This document shows positions 19,076 to 28,431 of a stretch of DNA of 49,366 nt, one piece after another (the first letter of the stretch is position 1; each line of letters begins with the position of its first letter). Under the pieces are notes generated by a model. It was not told where the DNA came from. It worked only from the letters and a program-made list of their open reading frames with translations, and searched no databases. Source of the DNA: an uncultured bacterium. Its GTDB lineage: Bacteria > Patescibacteriota > Minisyncoccia > Phycocordibacterales > UBA9973. A program made the position numbers and the translations under genes. The DNA lies in contig CAIMAO010000019.1 of assembly GCA_903838985.1 (NCBI GenBank), forward strand, positions 1 through 49,366, written 5' to 3'.

Positions 19076-19569
19076 AATCTATTGTATGTCACAAATGAAT
19101 AATCATAAGGGTTTTTTTCGTCTCTTGAATGTTCTTCTCTAGAAGTTTCTAAGAAAACAATAGGAATAATCTCTGGGAAGAATGCATCGGCATCAGGAAA
19201 TGATGCATCGACGTGAGTGATGTAAAGTTTATCTGCCTTTTCTATCATTAATTTGTAAATTATTCCTCCACCTATAACAAAATTTTCTTCATCGGGGTTG
19301 GAAGTTTCTTCTAGCAATGCATCAAGTTCTTCTAATGAGTAAACTACCTCTACTCCATCTGCCTTAAAATTTTTGTCCAATGTTAAAACAATATTTCTAC
19401 GGTTTGGAAGGGGACGGCCGATGGATTCAAATGTTTTTTGTCCCATTATCACAGTATGTCCTGACGTAGTTTCTTTGAAATGTTTCATATCCGCAGGCAA
19501 ATTCCAAAGAAGTTCATTCTTTTTTCCAATTTCATTATTTTTACCAATTGCAGAAATTATAGATATCAT
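19072..19569 (-). CDS. folA: Dihydrofolate reductase
   Basis: ISAIGKNNEIGKKNELLWNLPADMKHFKETTSGHTVIMGQKTFESIGRPLPNRRNIVL. Confidence 0.95.
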   Translation of the reverse strand: MISIISAIGKNNEIGKKNELLWNLPADMKHFKETTSGHTVIMGQKTFESIGRPLPNRRNIVLTLDKNFKADGVEVVYSLEELDALLEETSNPDEENFVIGGGIIYKLMIEKADKLYITHVDASFPDADAFFPEIIPIVFLETSREEHSRDEKNPYDYSFVTYNRF

Positions 19570-19570
19570 A

Positions 19571-20443
19571 TTAAATTGCTATTTCGAAAGGTATACGAGG
19601 ATAACTTTCATAATTAATAATTGTGGAATCTTCATTTTTCCAATCAAAGATTGATTTCCAATTTGTTGTTTCTATTTTTGGCAATTTATATTTATTTTGA
19701 TCTCTCGAAAGCTGTTCTTTTGCTCCCTCTAAATGATTTTCATAAATATGGACATCTGCTAAAAAGCCAACCAATTTTCCTTCTTCTAGCCCTGCTTCTT
19801 TTGCTAGTAAGTGAAGTAACAAAGCATAGCTAGCAATATTAAATGGCAATCCGAGCATTGTATCCACAGAGCGTTGATTCCACAATAAGTTTAATTTATT
19901 ATCTATGACTGTGACTTGAAATGCATAGTGACATGGAGGTAAGGCCATTTCATTAAATTGCAAAGGATTCCATGCACTGACTATCATTCTACGATCTCGA
20001 GGATTTGTTTTTAATGTTTCAATAATTTTTTTGATTTGATCAACACCCCTTCCTTCATAATTGGAATCAAAACTTTCGTAAGGAGCGTTGAAATGTCTCC
20101 ATTGGAAACCATAAATTGGTCCTAAGTCTCTTTCTTCTAACATTTTCTTTTTTGAAATTTCATCATGTCCATATGGGGCTTTTTGTGGTTTTGCCCATTC
20201 GTCCCAAATGTGATTATTTTTATCTTGAAGCCATTTTTTATCTGTTATCCCTTTTATAAAAAATTCTAGTTCACTAGAAATCAAACGGAAGGGAGTCTTT
20301 TTTGTAGTTAAAAGAGGGAAACCCAAAGACATATCATGTTCAAATATTGTTCCAGCAATAGTGTATGCTTTTACTCCTGTACGGGTGTCAACTTTTTTTC
20401 CATTTTCCAAAACATTTTTTACAATATCTAAATAAGCTTTCAT
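19571..20443 (-). CDS. thyA: Thymidylate synthase ThyA
   Basis: DRRMIVSAWNP...ALPPCHYAFQVTV...WNQRSVDTMLGLPFNIASYALLLHL; start at MKAYLDIV preferred over the longer ORF. Confidence 0.95.
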   Translation of the reverse strand: MKAYLDIVKNVLENGKKVDTRTGVKAYTIAGTIFEHDMSLGFPLLTTKKTPFRLISSELEFFIKGITDKKWLQDKNNHIWDEWAKPQKAPYGHDEISKKKMLEERDLGPIYGFQWRHFNAPYESFDSNYEGRGVDQIKKIIETLKTNPRDRRMIVSAWNPLQFNEMALPPCHYAFQVTVIDNKLNLLWNQRSVDTMLGLPFNIASYALLLHLLAKEAGLEEGKLVGFLADVHIYENHLEGAKEQLSRDQNKYKLPKIETTNWKSIFDWKNEDSTIINYESYPRIPFEIAI

Positions 20444-20486
20444 GTTATCTAGTATAACTTGTATTTTAAAATTATGAAAACATTGA

Positions 20487-20510
20487 CCACGTCGCTCGCG
20501 AGCGACGTGG
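20487..20510. repeat. Perfect 24-nt GC-rich palindrome between divergent thyA and helicase genes
   Basis: ccacgtcgctcgcgagcgacgtgg equals its own reverse complement. Confidence 0.9.
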
Positions 20511-20539
20511 TTGACAAAAAAGAATAGAAATGCTATTCT
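20511..20539 (+). promoter_or_regulatory. Sigma70-like promoter for the DEAD-box helicase
   Basis: TTGACA - 17 nt - TATTCT. Confidence 0.75.
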
Positions 20540-20582
20540 TAAAACATCATTCTCATCTATCACATATTGGGAGTGACCCATT

Positions 20583-21860
20583 ATGTATAAAAATAATAAC
20601 TCACTAAAACCAAAGAAATTTGGGCCTTCTAAATTTGGCTCTAAAAAACCTTTTCACAAAGCTACCAGTGGAAAGCCTTTTATCGTAGGTAGTAAACCAG
20701 GTGGATTTAAAAGAAATGGCAGTCGTCCTAAAAAACGTGGTTTTTCTGAACGAATAGATTTTTCTCGTTTTATTAAAAAAGGCCAACATATAGAGGAAAA
20801 GCCTTATGTTTCTAAACATACTTTTGTCGATTTTCCATTTGATACGCAAATTCATAAAAACATAGCAAGAGCTGGTTTTATAAATCCAAGGCCAATACAA
20901 GATCAAGCCATCCCTTCTGTATTAAAAGGCATGGATGTTTTTGGTATGGCTAATACTGGCACAGGCAAGACTGCAGCTTTTTTACTTCCTTTGATTGAAA
21001 AAGTTGTTAAAACAAAAGGACAAAACAAAAGGGAAATAGTTTTAATTATGGCTCCGACAAGAGAGCTAGCGATGCAAATTGATTCTGATTTTAGAACTCT
21101 TGCTTTTGGTTTAGGAATATTTTCTGTGTCTTGTGTCGGCGGGCTTCCAATAATGAAACAAATTAGTGAAATAAAAAGAGGTGTGTCTTTTGTAATAGGT
21201 ACACCGGGTAGAATGCGCGATCTCATAGAAAGAAAAGTTTTAGATTTATCTACTTGTCATTCTGTGGTGCTCGATGAAGCAGATAGAATGCTCGATATGG
21301 GATTCAGAGATGATATGATTTTTATTCTTGCTAAAGCTCCAAAAGAAGGACGACAAACTCTTTTCTTTTCGGCGACACTTTCTCCTGAGGTTAAAAAACT
21401 AACTACAGAATTTTTAAAAGACCCTGTTTTTATTTCTGTTATTTCTGGAGAAACAGCTAAAAATATAGATCAAGATGTTGTGCGTACAAGATCAAAAGAA
21501 GAAAAGTTAGAAAAATTACATGAAATATTAAAGAAGGAAGGATCAGATAAAGTTTTGATTTTTAGAGAAATGAAACATAGTGTAGATACTTTAACAAAAG
21601 AGCTTTCTCATTTAGGATTTAAGGTGGGTTGTATTCATGGAGATAAAAGAAGTCGTGAACGTATTCGTACTTTGGAATTATTTAAAAAAGATCAGATTAA
21701 TATCTTGATAGCGACAGATGTCGCAGCTCGTGGACTTGATATTCCAGATGTGACACATGTTATTAACTATGATATTCCACAAACTTATGATACTTACGTG
21801 CACCGCATCGGCCGTACTGGCCGTTCTGGCAAAAAAGGAACAGCCTTAACATTTGTTTAA
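20583..21860 (+). CDS. DEAD-box RNA helicase
   Basis: ANTGTGKTAAFLLPL, APTRELAMQ, LDEADRMLDMGF, FSATLS, ATDVAARGLDIPDV, HRIGRTGRSGKKG. Confidence 0.96.
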   Translation: MYKNNNSLKPKKFGPSKFGSKKPFHKATSGKPFIVGSKPGGFKRNGSRPKKRGFSERIDFSRFIKKGQHIEEKPYVSKHTFVDFPFDTQIHKNIARAGFINPRPIQDQAIPSVLKGMDVFGMANTGTGKTAAFLLPLIEKVVKTKGQNKREIVLIMAPTRELAMQIDSDFRTLAFGLGIFSVSCVGGLPIMKQISEIKRGVSFVIGTPGRMRDLIERKVLDLSTCHSVVLDEADRMLDMGFRDDMIFILAKAPKEGRQTLFFSATLSPEVKKLTTEFLKDPVFISVISGETAKNIDQDVVRTRSKEEKLEKLHEILKKEGSDKVLIFREMKHSVDTLTKELSHLGFKVGCIHGDKRSRERIRTLELFKKDQINILIATDVAARGLDIPDVTHVINYDIPQTYDTYVHRIGRTGRSGKKGTALTFV

Positions 21861-21888
21861 TTTTCTATTTTTGGTGTATATTTACTAA

Positions 21889-22467
21889 ATGCCATCAGAA
21901 AATTTAACACCTCAAAATAATAATAATCAAGAAATTTCTAAAGCAGAAGTTATTCAGCTATCTCCAGATCAATGGGAGCTTTTTAGAGATATAAAATTAA
22001 AAGCCTTAAAAGATTGCCCAGAAGCTTTTAAAGATAAATATGAAGATGAAGTTAATTTATCAGAAGAAGATTGGAGGAAAAAATTATCAGATATAAAAAA
22101 ACAATACTTCTTTTCAGAAAAAGACAAAAAAATTATTGCTATGATTGGAATAGAATTTTTAGAAGGAGTTGATAAACAAAAAGTAGAAATTCATAGTGTC
22201 TTTGTTGATAGAGATCGTCGTTATAAAGGAGTGGGAACAGCTTTAATGAAAGATATTTTAGAGAAGATAAAAACTAATCCAGAAATTACAGAAGTTGTAT
22301 TAAAGGTTCGTGCTACACAAGAAGATGCAATAAAAATATATAAAAAATTAGGCTTTGAAGTTTATGAAGATGAAAAAATGGAAGGGAAAGAAGATAAGGT
22401 TAAGCTCAAAGATGGTAGTTTTGTAGATAGAATTTCAATGAAATTAACTCTTAATAATCTAAACTAA
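21889..22467 (+). CDS. GNAT family N-acetyltransferase
   Basis: HSVFVDRDRRYKGVGTALMKDILEKI...KIYKKLGFEVYEDE. Confidence 0.88.
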   Translation: MPSENLTPQNNNNQEISKAEVIQLSPDQWELFRDIKLKALKDCPEAFKDKYEDEVNLSEEDWRKKLSDIKKQYFFSEKDKKIIAMIGIEFLEGVDKQKVEIHSVFVDRDRRYKGVGTALMKDILEKIKTNPEITEVVLKVRATQEDAIKIYKKLGFEVYEDEKMEGKEDKVKLKDGSFVDRISMKLTLNNLN

Positions 22468-22491
22468 AAAATCCCCAACTGGGGATTTTTT
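22466..22491. terminator. Bidirectional terminator between convergent GNAT and rpmB genes
   Basis: AAAAAATCCCCaactGGGGATTTTTT. Confidence 0.85.
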
Positions 22492-22505
22492 AAATTAAAG
22501 TTCTA

Positions 22506-22751
22506 TTATTTTACTAACCCAGCTTTTTTGAGAGTTTTGTAAACGCCGTTTTTCTTGATTGTTCTCATTCCACGTGTAGTGACTTCAATATTTACACTTT
22601 TGTTTAATTCAGGAACAAAAACCTTCTTCTTTTGAAGATTTGGGTATTTTCGCTTTTTGCCAGTTGGATTAAATTTGGTGGCACGAGTTCTATTTGAATA
22701 TCCGCCTCCGACTATTGAACCCTTTTTTGTTATTGCACATATTTTCACCAT
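22506..22751 (-). CDS. rpmB: Ribosomal protein L28
   Basis: MVKICAITKKGSIVGGGYSNRTRATKFNPTGKKRKYPNLQKKKVFVPE. Confidence 0.9.
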   Translation of the reverse strand: MVKICAITKKGSIVGGGYSNRTRATKFNPTGKKRKYPNLQKKKVFVPELNKSVNIEVTTRGMRTIKKNGVYKTLKKAGLVK

Positions 22752-22783
22752 AGTTTTTTTATGTTATCATTAAATTTATCATT

Positions 22784-23398
22784 ATGCAAGGAATTGATGC
22801 TGTATTTTTTGTTGCCATACTTATAATGTCTGTTGTTATCCATGAGGTTTCTCATGGTTTTGTTGCGTTACGTTTTGGCGATAGAACAGCTTTGTATGCA
22901 GGAAGACTCACTTTAAACCCGCTCAAACACTTAGATATTTTTGGTTCAATAATTTTGCCCGCATTTCTTGTCTTAACTCATTCTCCATTTTTATTTGGTT
23001 GGGCAAAACCTGTTCCATACAATCCAAATAATCTTATAAATAGAAAATTGGGGACTATTGCGGTTGCCGGTGCTGGAATTTTGGCAAATCTTTTTATTGC
23101 TGTTTTTTTTGGACTCATTTTACGTTTTTCAATAAATAGTGGAGTTTCAGAAAAATTTATTTCTATAATTTCTTCAATTGTTATTGTTAATCTAGGTTTA
23201 GCAATTTTTAATTTGATACCTATTCCACCTCTTGATGGTTCTAAAATACTTTTTTCAATTTTACCAAGTTCTTTCTATAGAATTGTGTCTTTTATTGAAC
23301 AGTATTCACTTGTTTTAATATTGATTTTTATAGTTTTCTTCTCTGAAAGTTTGTATCCAATATTGGTTTTTTTATACCACCTTATTACCAATCTTTAG
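22784..23398 (+). CDS. Site-2 protease (M50) family metallopeptidase
   Basis: VVIHEVSHGFVALRFGDRTA...GRLTLNPLKHLDIFGSI...NLIPIPPLDGSKIL. Confidence 0.92.
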   Translation: MQGIDAVFFVAILIMSVVIHEVSHGFVALRFGDRTALYAGRLTLNPLKHLDIFGSIILPAFLVLTHSPFLFGWAKPVPYNPNNLINRKLGTIAVAGAGILANLFIAVFFGLILRFSINSGVSEKFISIISSIVIVNLGLAIFNLIPIPPLDGSKILFSILPSSFYRIVSFIEQYSLVLILIFIVFFSESLYPILVFLYHLITNL

Positions 23399-23501
23399 CC
23401 TCTCTTCTTTAGACAGGTATAGATATTTGCAATTTTATTAAATATATAGTAGATTATTCTCAGGGTCTTCGGACTCTTTTGTTTTCGTAAGTTTATATCG
23501 T

Positions 23502-23924
23502 ATGCCAACAATAAACCAATTAATTAAAAAGAATAGAGTTAAAGTTCACGCAAAGTCAAAGACTGTTGCTCTTGCTCGTGGATTTAACGTTTTGAAAAAC
23601 AGACCAGTATTTTCTGCATCTCCTTTTAAACGTGGTGTATGTACAAAAGTTTCAACCACTACTCCTAAAAAACCAAACTCAGCTCTTCGAAAGATTGCGA
23701 GAGTTCGTTTGACTAATGGCATGGAAGTCACAGCTTATATTCCAGGAGAAGGACACAATTTACAAGAACATTCAGTGGTAATGCTTCGTGGGGGACGTGT
23801 GAAGGATTTGATTGGAGTAAGATATCACATTGTCAGAGGAGTATTAGATACACAAGGAGTTGAAAAGAGAAGACAAGGTAGATCTCTTTATGGTAATAAG
23901 AGACCAAAAGAAGCAAAGAAGTAA
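23502..23924 (+). CDS. rpsL: Ribosomal protein S12
   Basis: [11 protein letters not shown]...[47 protein letters not shown]. Confidence 0.97.
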   Translation: MPTINQLIKKNRVKVHAKSKTVALARGFNVLKNRPVFSASPFKRGVCTKVSTTTPKKPNSALRKIARVRLTNGMEVTAYIPGEGHNLQEHSVVMLRGGRVKDLIGVRYHIVRGVLDTQGVEKRRQGRSLYGNKRPKEAKK

Positions 23925-23925
23925 A

Positions 23926-23956
23926 AAGTTTATAAAGTTCATAAAGTAATAAAGAA
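23926..23956 (+). repeat. ATAAAGTT-rich spacer repeat before rpsG
   Basis: aaagtttataaagttcataaagtaataaag. Confidence 0.75.
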
Positions 23957-23959
23957 AAA

Positions 23960-24430
23960 ATGCGAAGAAAAGTAAACAATAGAAATATAGTTAAACCAGA
24001 TTTTATATACAATTCTCAAAAATTGGAGAAATTTATCAATTACGTTATGTGGTCTGGAAAGAAAGAAACTTCCAGAAAGATAATGTATAAAGCTTTTGAT
24101 GTAATTAAAGAAAAAACAGGTAATCCAAATCCGCTTGAGATTTTTGATTTAGCAATGAAGAATGCTGGTCCTTTGACTGAAGTACGTTCAAAACGTATCG
24201 GAGGTGCAAACTATCAAGTTCCAAGAGAAGTTCGTCCTGAACGCCGTCTTGCTCTTGCTATGCGATGGATTCGTGATGCAGCTCGTAAAAATAAAGGACG
24301 CCCTATGCATTTAAAATTAGCGGATGAATTGATTGCTGCTTCAAAGAACGAAGGTGCTGCTATTAAAAAGAGAGAAGATACTCACAAAATGGCTGAGGCC
24401 AACAAAGCTTTTGCTCATTTTGCTTGGTAA
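23960..24430 (+). CDS. rpsG: Ribosomal protein S7
   Basis: MRRKVNNRN...LEKFINYVMWSGKKETSRKIMYKAFDVI...GGANYQVPREVRPERR. Confidence 0.97.
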   Translation: MRRKVNNRNIVKPDFIYNSQKLEKFINYVMWSGKKETSRKIMYKAFDVIKEKTGNPNPLEIFDLAMKNAGPLTEVRSKRIGGANYQVPREVRPERRLALAMRWIRDAARKNKGRPMHLKLADELIAASKNEGAAIKKREDTHKMAEANKAFAHFAW

Positions 24431-24442
24431 AAATTTTTATTT

Positions 24443-24468
24443 AAAATCCCCGATGAGGGGATTTTTTT
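24443..24468 (+). terminator. Intrinsic terminator after rpsG
   Basis: AAATCCCCgatgaGGGGATTTTTTT. Confidence 0.85.
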
Positions 24469-24548
24469 GTTTGACTAATTGTTAAAAAAGTATTACTTTA
24501 ACAAAAGGAAAAAGTAATTATTTTTTAATAAAATAAGAAAGGCTCTTT

Positions 24549-25022
24549 ATGTTTAAATATAGTGAATTGCTAGAAGCATGCAAGAGATCGGAGGTTGATC
24601 CATTTTTGAAAGGGTGTAATCTTGAAGCTAAAACAATATTGGCAGGTTGCAAATATTTTGATTTGTCTCAAATATCTTTTCCAAAGGAAGAGCTTGGACA
24701 GGTCTTGAGCATTGGGCTTATGGTTGAAAATTTGATTTCTCAGGTACAACCTAATACGTTTTCTGTTGTTGGGAAAAATGAGAAAATAAAAAAGATGTTG
24801 AAAACAGCCATGGAGAGCCAAGAGTTTTGGTTTAAAAAAGGGCTCGAGCTGTCAGCGACAGACAAGATTCTAATTCTCCATAATGGTAATGTTTTGGAGA
24901 AAGATCCAAAACATGATGAGTTAATGGAGGAATTTAATTCTGGCCTACAGAAAATTGTTGAGGATGCATCTTCAAAAGAAAAAGCTTCGTGGGCTTCTTC
25001 TCGAAATGTGCCTTTAGGTTAA
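24549..25022 (+). CDS. Hypothetical protein in the str operon
   Basis: 157 aa ORF between terminators; no family recognised. Confidence 0.65.
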   Translation: MFKYSELLEACKRSEVDPFLKGCNLEAKTILAGCKYFDLSQISFPKEELGQVLSIGLMVENLISQVQPNTFSVVGKNEKIKKMLKTAMESQEFWFKKGLELSATDKILILHNGNVLEKDPKHDELMEEFNSGLQKIVEDASSKEKASWASSRNVPLG

Positions 25023-25025
25023 TAT

Positions 25026-25061
25026 AAAAAAAGTGGAATTATTTTAATAGTTCCACTTTTT
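25026..25061 (+). terminator. Intrinsic terminator
   Basis: AAAAAAGTGGAATTattttaatAGTTCCACTTTTT. Confidence 0.8.
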
Positions 25062-25148
25062 CATTTGCAAAACATACATTTATGTTATATAGTGTTTTTA
25101 GCGCAGATGCGCTTTTTAATATTAAGTTCTAAATTTATAGAAAAATAT

Positions 25149-27302
25149 ATGGAAAGAGACTATCCACTAGAGAAAGTTAGAAATATTGGGATTATTGCAC
25201 ATATCGATGCTGGTAAGACGACTACGACAGAACGTGTGCTTTTTTATACTGGTGTATCACACAAAATAGGAGAAGTTCACGATGGTGAAACTACTACAGA
25301 TTGGATGGAACAAGAAAGAGAAAGAGGTATCACTATTACATCTGCAGCCGTCACTTGTTTCTGGACACCAACTTATTCTGACCCAAAAGATAAAAGCAAA
25401 AAACATCGTTTTAATATTATAGATACTCCTGGCCACATAGACTTTACAGTGGAAGTCAAAAGATCACTCCGCGTGCTCGATGGAGCTGTGGTGGTTTTTG
25501 ATGGTGTTGCTGGCGTTGAACCTCAATCAGAAACAAATTGGCGTTATGCTGATGAAGCCAAAGTTCCTCGTATTTGTTTTGTTAATAAATTAGATAGAAC
25601 TGGAGCATCTTTTGAACATTCATACAAAACGATCTTAGATCGTCTTACAAAGAAAGCTGTTAGAATGCAGATTCCCATTGGGCTTGAAGAAAAACATGAA
25701 GGTGTCATTGATCTTTTGAACCTAAAAGCATTTTATTTTGAAGGAGAAATGGGTAACAAAGTTATTGAAAAAGAAATTCCAGATGAAATGAAAGAAGAGG
25801 CTCTAAAATATCATCATGAACTTATAGAAAAAATAGTAGAACAAGATGATGAAGTTATGAATAGTTATTTGGAAGGAAATATTCCAGATATGCCAACTTT
25901 GAAAAAACTTTTGAGAAAAGGAGTTATTGCTAATGAAATTTTCCCAGTTTATGCTGGTTCTGCTTTGAAAAATAAAGGAGTTCAGTTGGTGCTTGATGGT
26001 GTTGTAGATTATTTGCCATCACCACTTGATATTCCTCCTATTGGTGGAACAGATCCAAATAAAAATGATGAACCTATTTTGAGACACGCTTCAGATGAAG
26101 AACCTTTTTCTGCTCTTGCTTTTAAGGTTGCGACAGATCCATTTGTAGGACAGCTTATTTTCTTCCGAGTTTATTCTGGAACATTAAATTCTGGTTCTTA
26201 TATTTACAATCCTCGCACACGCAACAAAGAAAGAATCGGAAGAATATTGAGAATGCATGCGAATGATCGTGAAGAAATGAAAAAAGTTTTTGCCGGAGAA
26301 ATCGCAGCTGCTGTGGGGCTTAAAGACACTATTACGTCTGATACTATTTGTGATGAAGAACATCCAATAGAATTAGATAGAATTATCTTCCCTGAACCTG
26401 TTATTCAACTTCGTATTGAACCAAAAACAAAAGCTGACCAAGAAAAAATGGGTATGGCTCTTAACCGTCTTGCACAAGAAGATCCTACATTTAGAGTCTC
26501 TACTGATCAAGAGACGGGTGAGACAATCATTGCAGGGATGGGAGAACTTCACCTTGAAATTATTGTTGATCGTATGAAAAGAGAGTTCACTGTTGAAGCA
26601 AATGTCGGTAAACCACAAGTAGCTTACAGAGAAACTATCACTGGTAATTCTGATGCAGAAGGTAAATATATTAAACAATCTGGTGGACGTGGAAACTATG
26701 GTCACGTAAAGATTAAAGTTAAACCAATGACAAGATTGACTAAAGAAGAAGAAGAAAAATTACCAAAGAATACAAAGAGAGCAAATGGATTTGAATTTAT
26801 TAACACAATTAAAGGAGGTGCTATTCCACAAGAATATATTGCCCCTTGTGAAAAAGGATTCAAAGAAGGTCTCGATAGAGGAGTGCTTGCAGGATTCAAA
26901 ATGGTAAATGTTTCTGTAGAGCTTTGGGATGGTTCTTTCCATGAAGTTGACTCTAACGAAATGGCTTTCAAAATTGCAGCTTCTATGGCTATACAAGATG
27001 CCTGTAAACGTGCACGACCAGTTATTCTTGAACCTATGATGAAAGTAGAAGTTGTTACTCCAGAGAAATTCATGGGAGATGTTACAGGCAACCTTTCTTC
27101 AAAACGTGGACTTATTGAAGGCATGGAAGATCGTGGAATGAACAAAGCTCTTACAGCTGTCGTTCCTCTCTCTGAAATGTTTGGATACATGACAGGACTT
27201 CGCTCTATGACAGAAGGACGTGCATCATTCACTATGGAATTCTTACGTTATGATATTGTTCCAAACAACGTAGCAGACACTATCATTGCAGCTAGAAAAT
27301 AA
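25149..27302 (+). CDS. fusA: Elongation factor G
   Basis: [35 protein letters not shown]...[12 protein letters not shown]; start at 25149 preferred over upstream ORF extension. Confidence 0.97.
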   Translation: MERDYPLEKVRNIGIIAHIDAGKTTTTERVLFYTGVSHKIGEVHDGETTTDWMEQERERGITITSAAVTCFWTPTYSDPKDKSKKHRFNIIDTPGHIDFTVEVKRSLRVLDGAVVVFDGVAGVEPQSETNWRYADEAKVPRICFVNKLDRTGASFEHSYKTILDRLTKKAVRMQIPIGLEEKHEGVIDLLNLKAFYFEGEMGNKVIEKEIPDEMKEEALKYHHELIEKIVEQDDEVMNSYLEGNIPDMPTLKKLLRKGVIANEIFPVYAGSALKNKGVQLVLDGVVDYLPSPLDIPPIGGTDPNKNDEPILRHASDEEPFSALAFKVATDPFVGQLIFFRVYSGTLNSGSYIYNPRTRNKERIGRILRMHANDREEMKKVFAGEIAAAVGLKDTITSDTICDEEHPIELDRIIFPEPVIQLRIEPKTKADQEKMGMALNRLAQEDPTFRVSTDQETGETIIAGMGELHLEIIVDRMKREFTVEANVGKPQVAYRETITGNSDAEGKYIKQSGGRGNYGHVKIKVKPMTRLTKEEEEKLPKNTKRANGFEFINTIKGGAIPQEYIAPCEKGFKEGLDRGVLAGFKMVNVSVELWDGSFHEVDSNEMAFKIAASMAIQDACKRARPVILEPMMKVEVVTPEKFMGDVTGNLSSKRGLIEGMEDRGMNKALTAVVPLSEMFGYMTGLRSMTEGRASFTMEFLRYDIVPNNVADTIIAARK

Positions 27303-27306
27303 GATT

Positions 27307-27336
27307 AAAAAACTCAGAGATAATCTGAGTTTTTTT
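27307..27336 (+). terminator. Intrinsic terminator after fusA
   Basis: AAAAAACTCAGAgataaTCTGAGTTTTTTT. Confidence 0.85.
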
Positions 27337-27357
27337 GATAAGTGATATAATAATATT

Positions 27358-28232
27358 ATGGTTATAGGAAATTTTGATAAGCCAAATAATATTGAAGGTA
27401 AAAAGAGCAAAGCTGAACTTGAAGAGGCTTTGAAATTTTGGGCTGAAAAAAATAAAAATCCGTTGATTTTTATGTCTGACGATCTAGATGGCCCAGAAGA
27501 ATTAAATATACAAAAAATATAAAAGTTAAAAAACCAACAGAAGAAAATATTAAAAAATTTTTAAAGATTTTTAAGTCTTTTATAGAAAAACCAATTTTTA
27601 CAGATGAATATCACCAGGATCATGCTAAAAGACGTGAGTGGGAGAAAACACATTTGAAAGAACTTAGCAAAGAAGAAAATGAATATTATCACGCTAACTC
27701 CTTGGGTCTAAATAATTGTGGTTCAATTATTGCTTGTTTAGATATGCTAAAAGATTATGTAATATTTTCTTCTAAAAAAGAAGGGGAAGAGAAAGAAGAA
27801 TCAGAAGAAGATTTTTTAAAAAATTTTATAGAGAAAAATGAACATGGAGATTCAAAATATAACTATTTTACTGATGAAAAAAAAGTAGAGATCGTTAGAA
27901 AATTGAAATGCGTTCTTAAGGAGATTGTTCTCTTTTTGGAAGAGAATTTATCAAAAAAAGAAAAAGAAGATTTATATAGGAGAGTTTCAGAAGATATCTA
28001 TGAATATAATAATAGCCAAGCTGAGATAGAAAGACAGGTCCCATATCTAGAATTACCAACTGTCACAGTGATGGGACTCTTGAAAGAAAAAGGTTTGTTG
28101 AGAGTAGTTGAAGAATTTTATGAAAAAAAATATGAAAAACTGGAAAATAAAGATTACCTTAGAATTGGGCATGAATTTGGGATTGTAGCCAGATTTTTAT
28201 TAATGGAAATTGAAAATATTAATAATAAGTAG
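27358..28232 (+). pseudogene. Uncharacterised protein split by a frameshift at an A6 tract
   Basis: MVIGNFDKPNN...GPEELNIQK then stop; one extra A at 27512-27517 joins in frame to ...NIKVKKPTEENIKKFLKIF...LKELSKEENEYYH... ending at 28232. Confidence 0.75.
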
Positions 28233-28247
28233 GTTATCTTGTATTAT

Positions 28248-28275
28248 TTGACAATGTTTTTAAATTTGCTATTAT
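28248..28275 (+). promoter_or_regulatory. Promoter for tuf
   Basis: TTGACA - 16 nt - TATTAT, preceded by TGC. Confidence 0.75.
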
Positions 28276-28281
28276 AGTAGC

Positions 28282-28305
28282 AACTGCACTTTCTGCAGTT
28301 TTTAT
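28282..28305 (+). promoter_or_regulatory. 5'-terminal hairpin in the tuf leader (attenuator- or stabiliser-like)
   Basis: AACTGCA-ctttc-TGCAGTT-TTTAT starting about 7 nt after the -10. Confidence 0.55.
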
Positions 28306-28431
28306 ATTGGTTTTTTTTATAAAGCATTATAATTATTAGTTAATTAACCCACGCCTTTGGCGGGGAAAGTTAGTAATTAGACCTTAGTGACTGGTTCTCG
28401 TACACTGAGTTCTCATTATTAAAAAAACATT

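Noticed and set aside
20444-20581. N-terminal extension of thyA in the ORF track
   Set aside because: Extension spans the palindrome and intergenic region; MKAYLDIV at 20443 is the normal start with TATACT 7 nt upstream
25065-25148. N-terminal extension of fusA
   Set aside because: Covers the preceding terminator and promoter region; EF-G begins at [14 protein letters not shown]
26702-27232. Long minus-strand ORFs antisense to fusA and other ribosomal genes
   Set aside because: Low-complexity, family-less translations of the opposite strand of conserved genes; shadow ORFs
28341-28380. tuf-leader cccacgcctttggcgggg hairpin as another private-arm repeat
   Set aside because: Outer arms pair only weakly (roughly 10 of 16), so it was kept as a leader structure only
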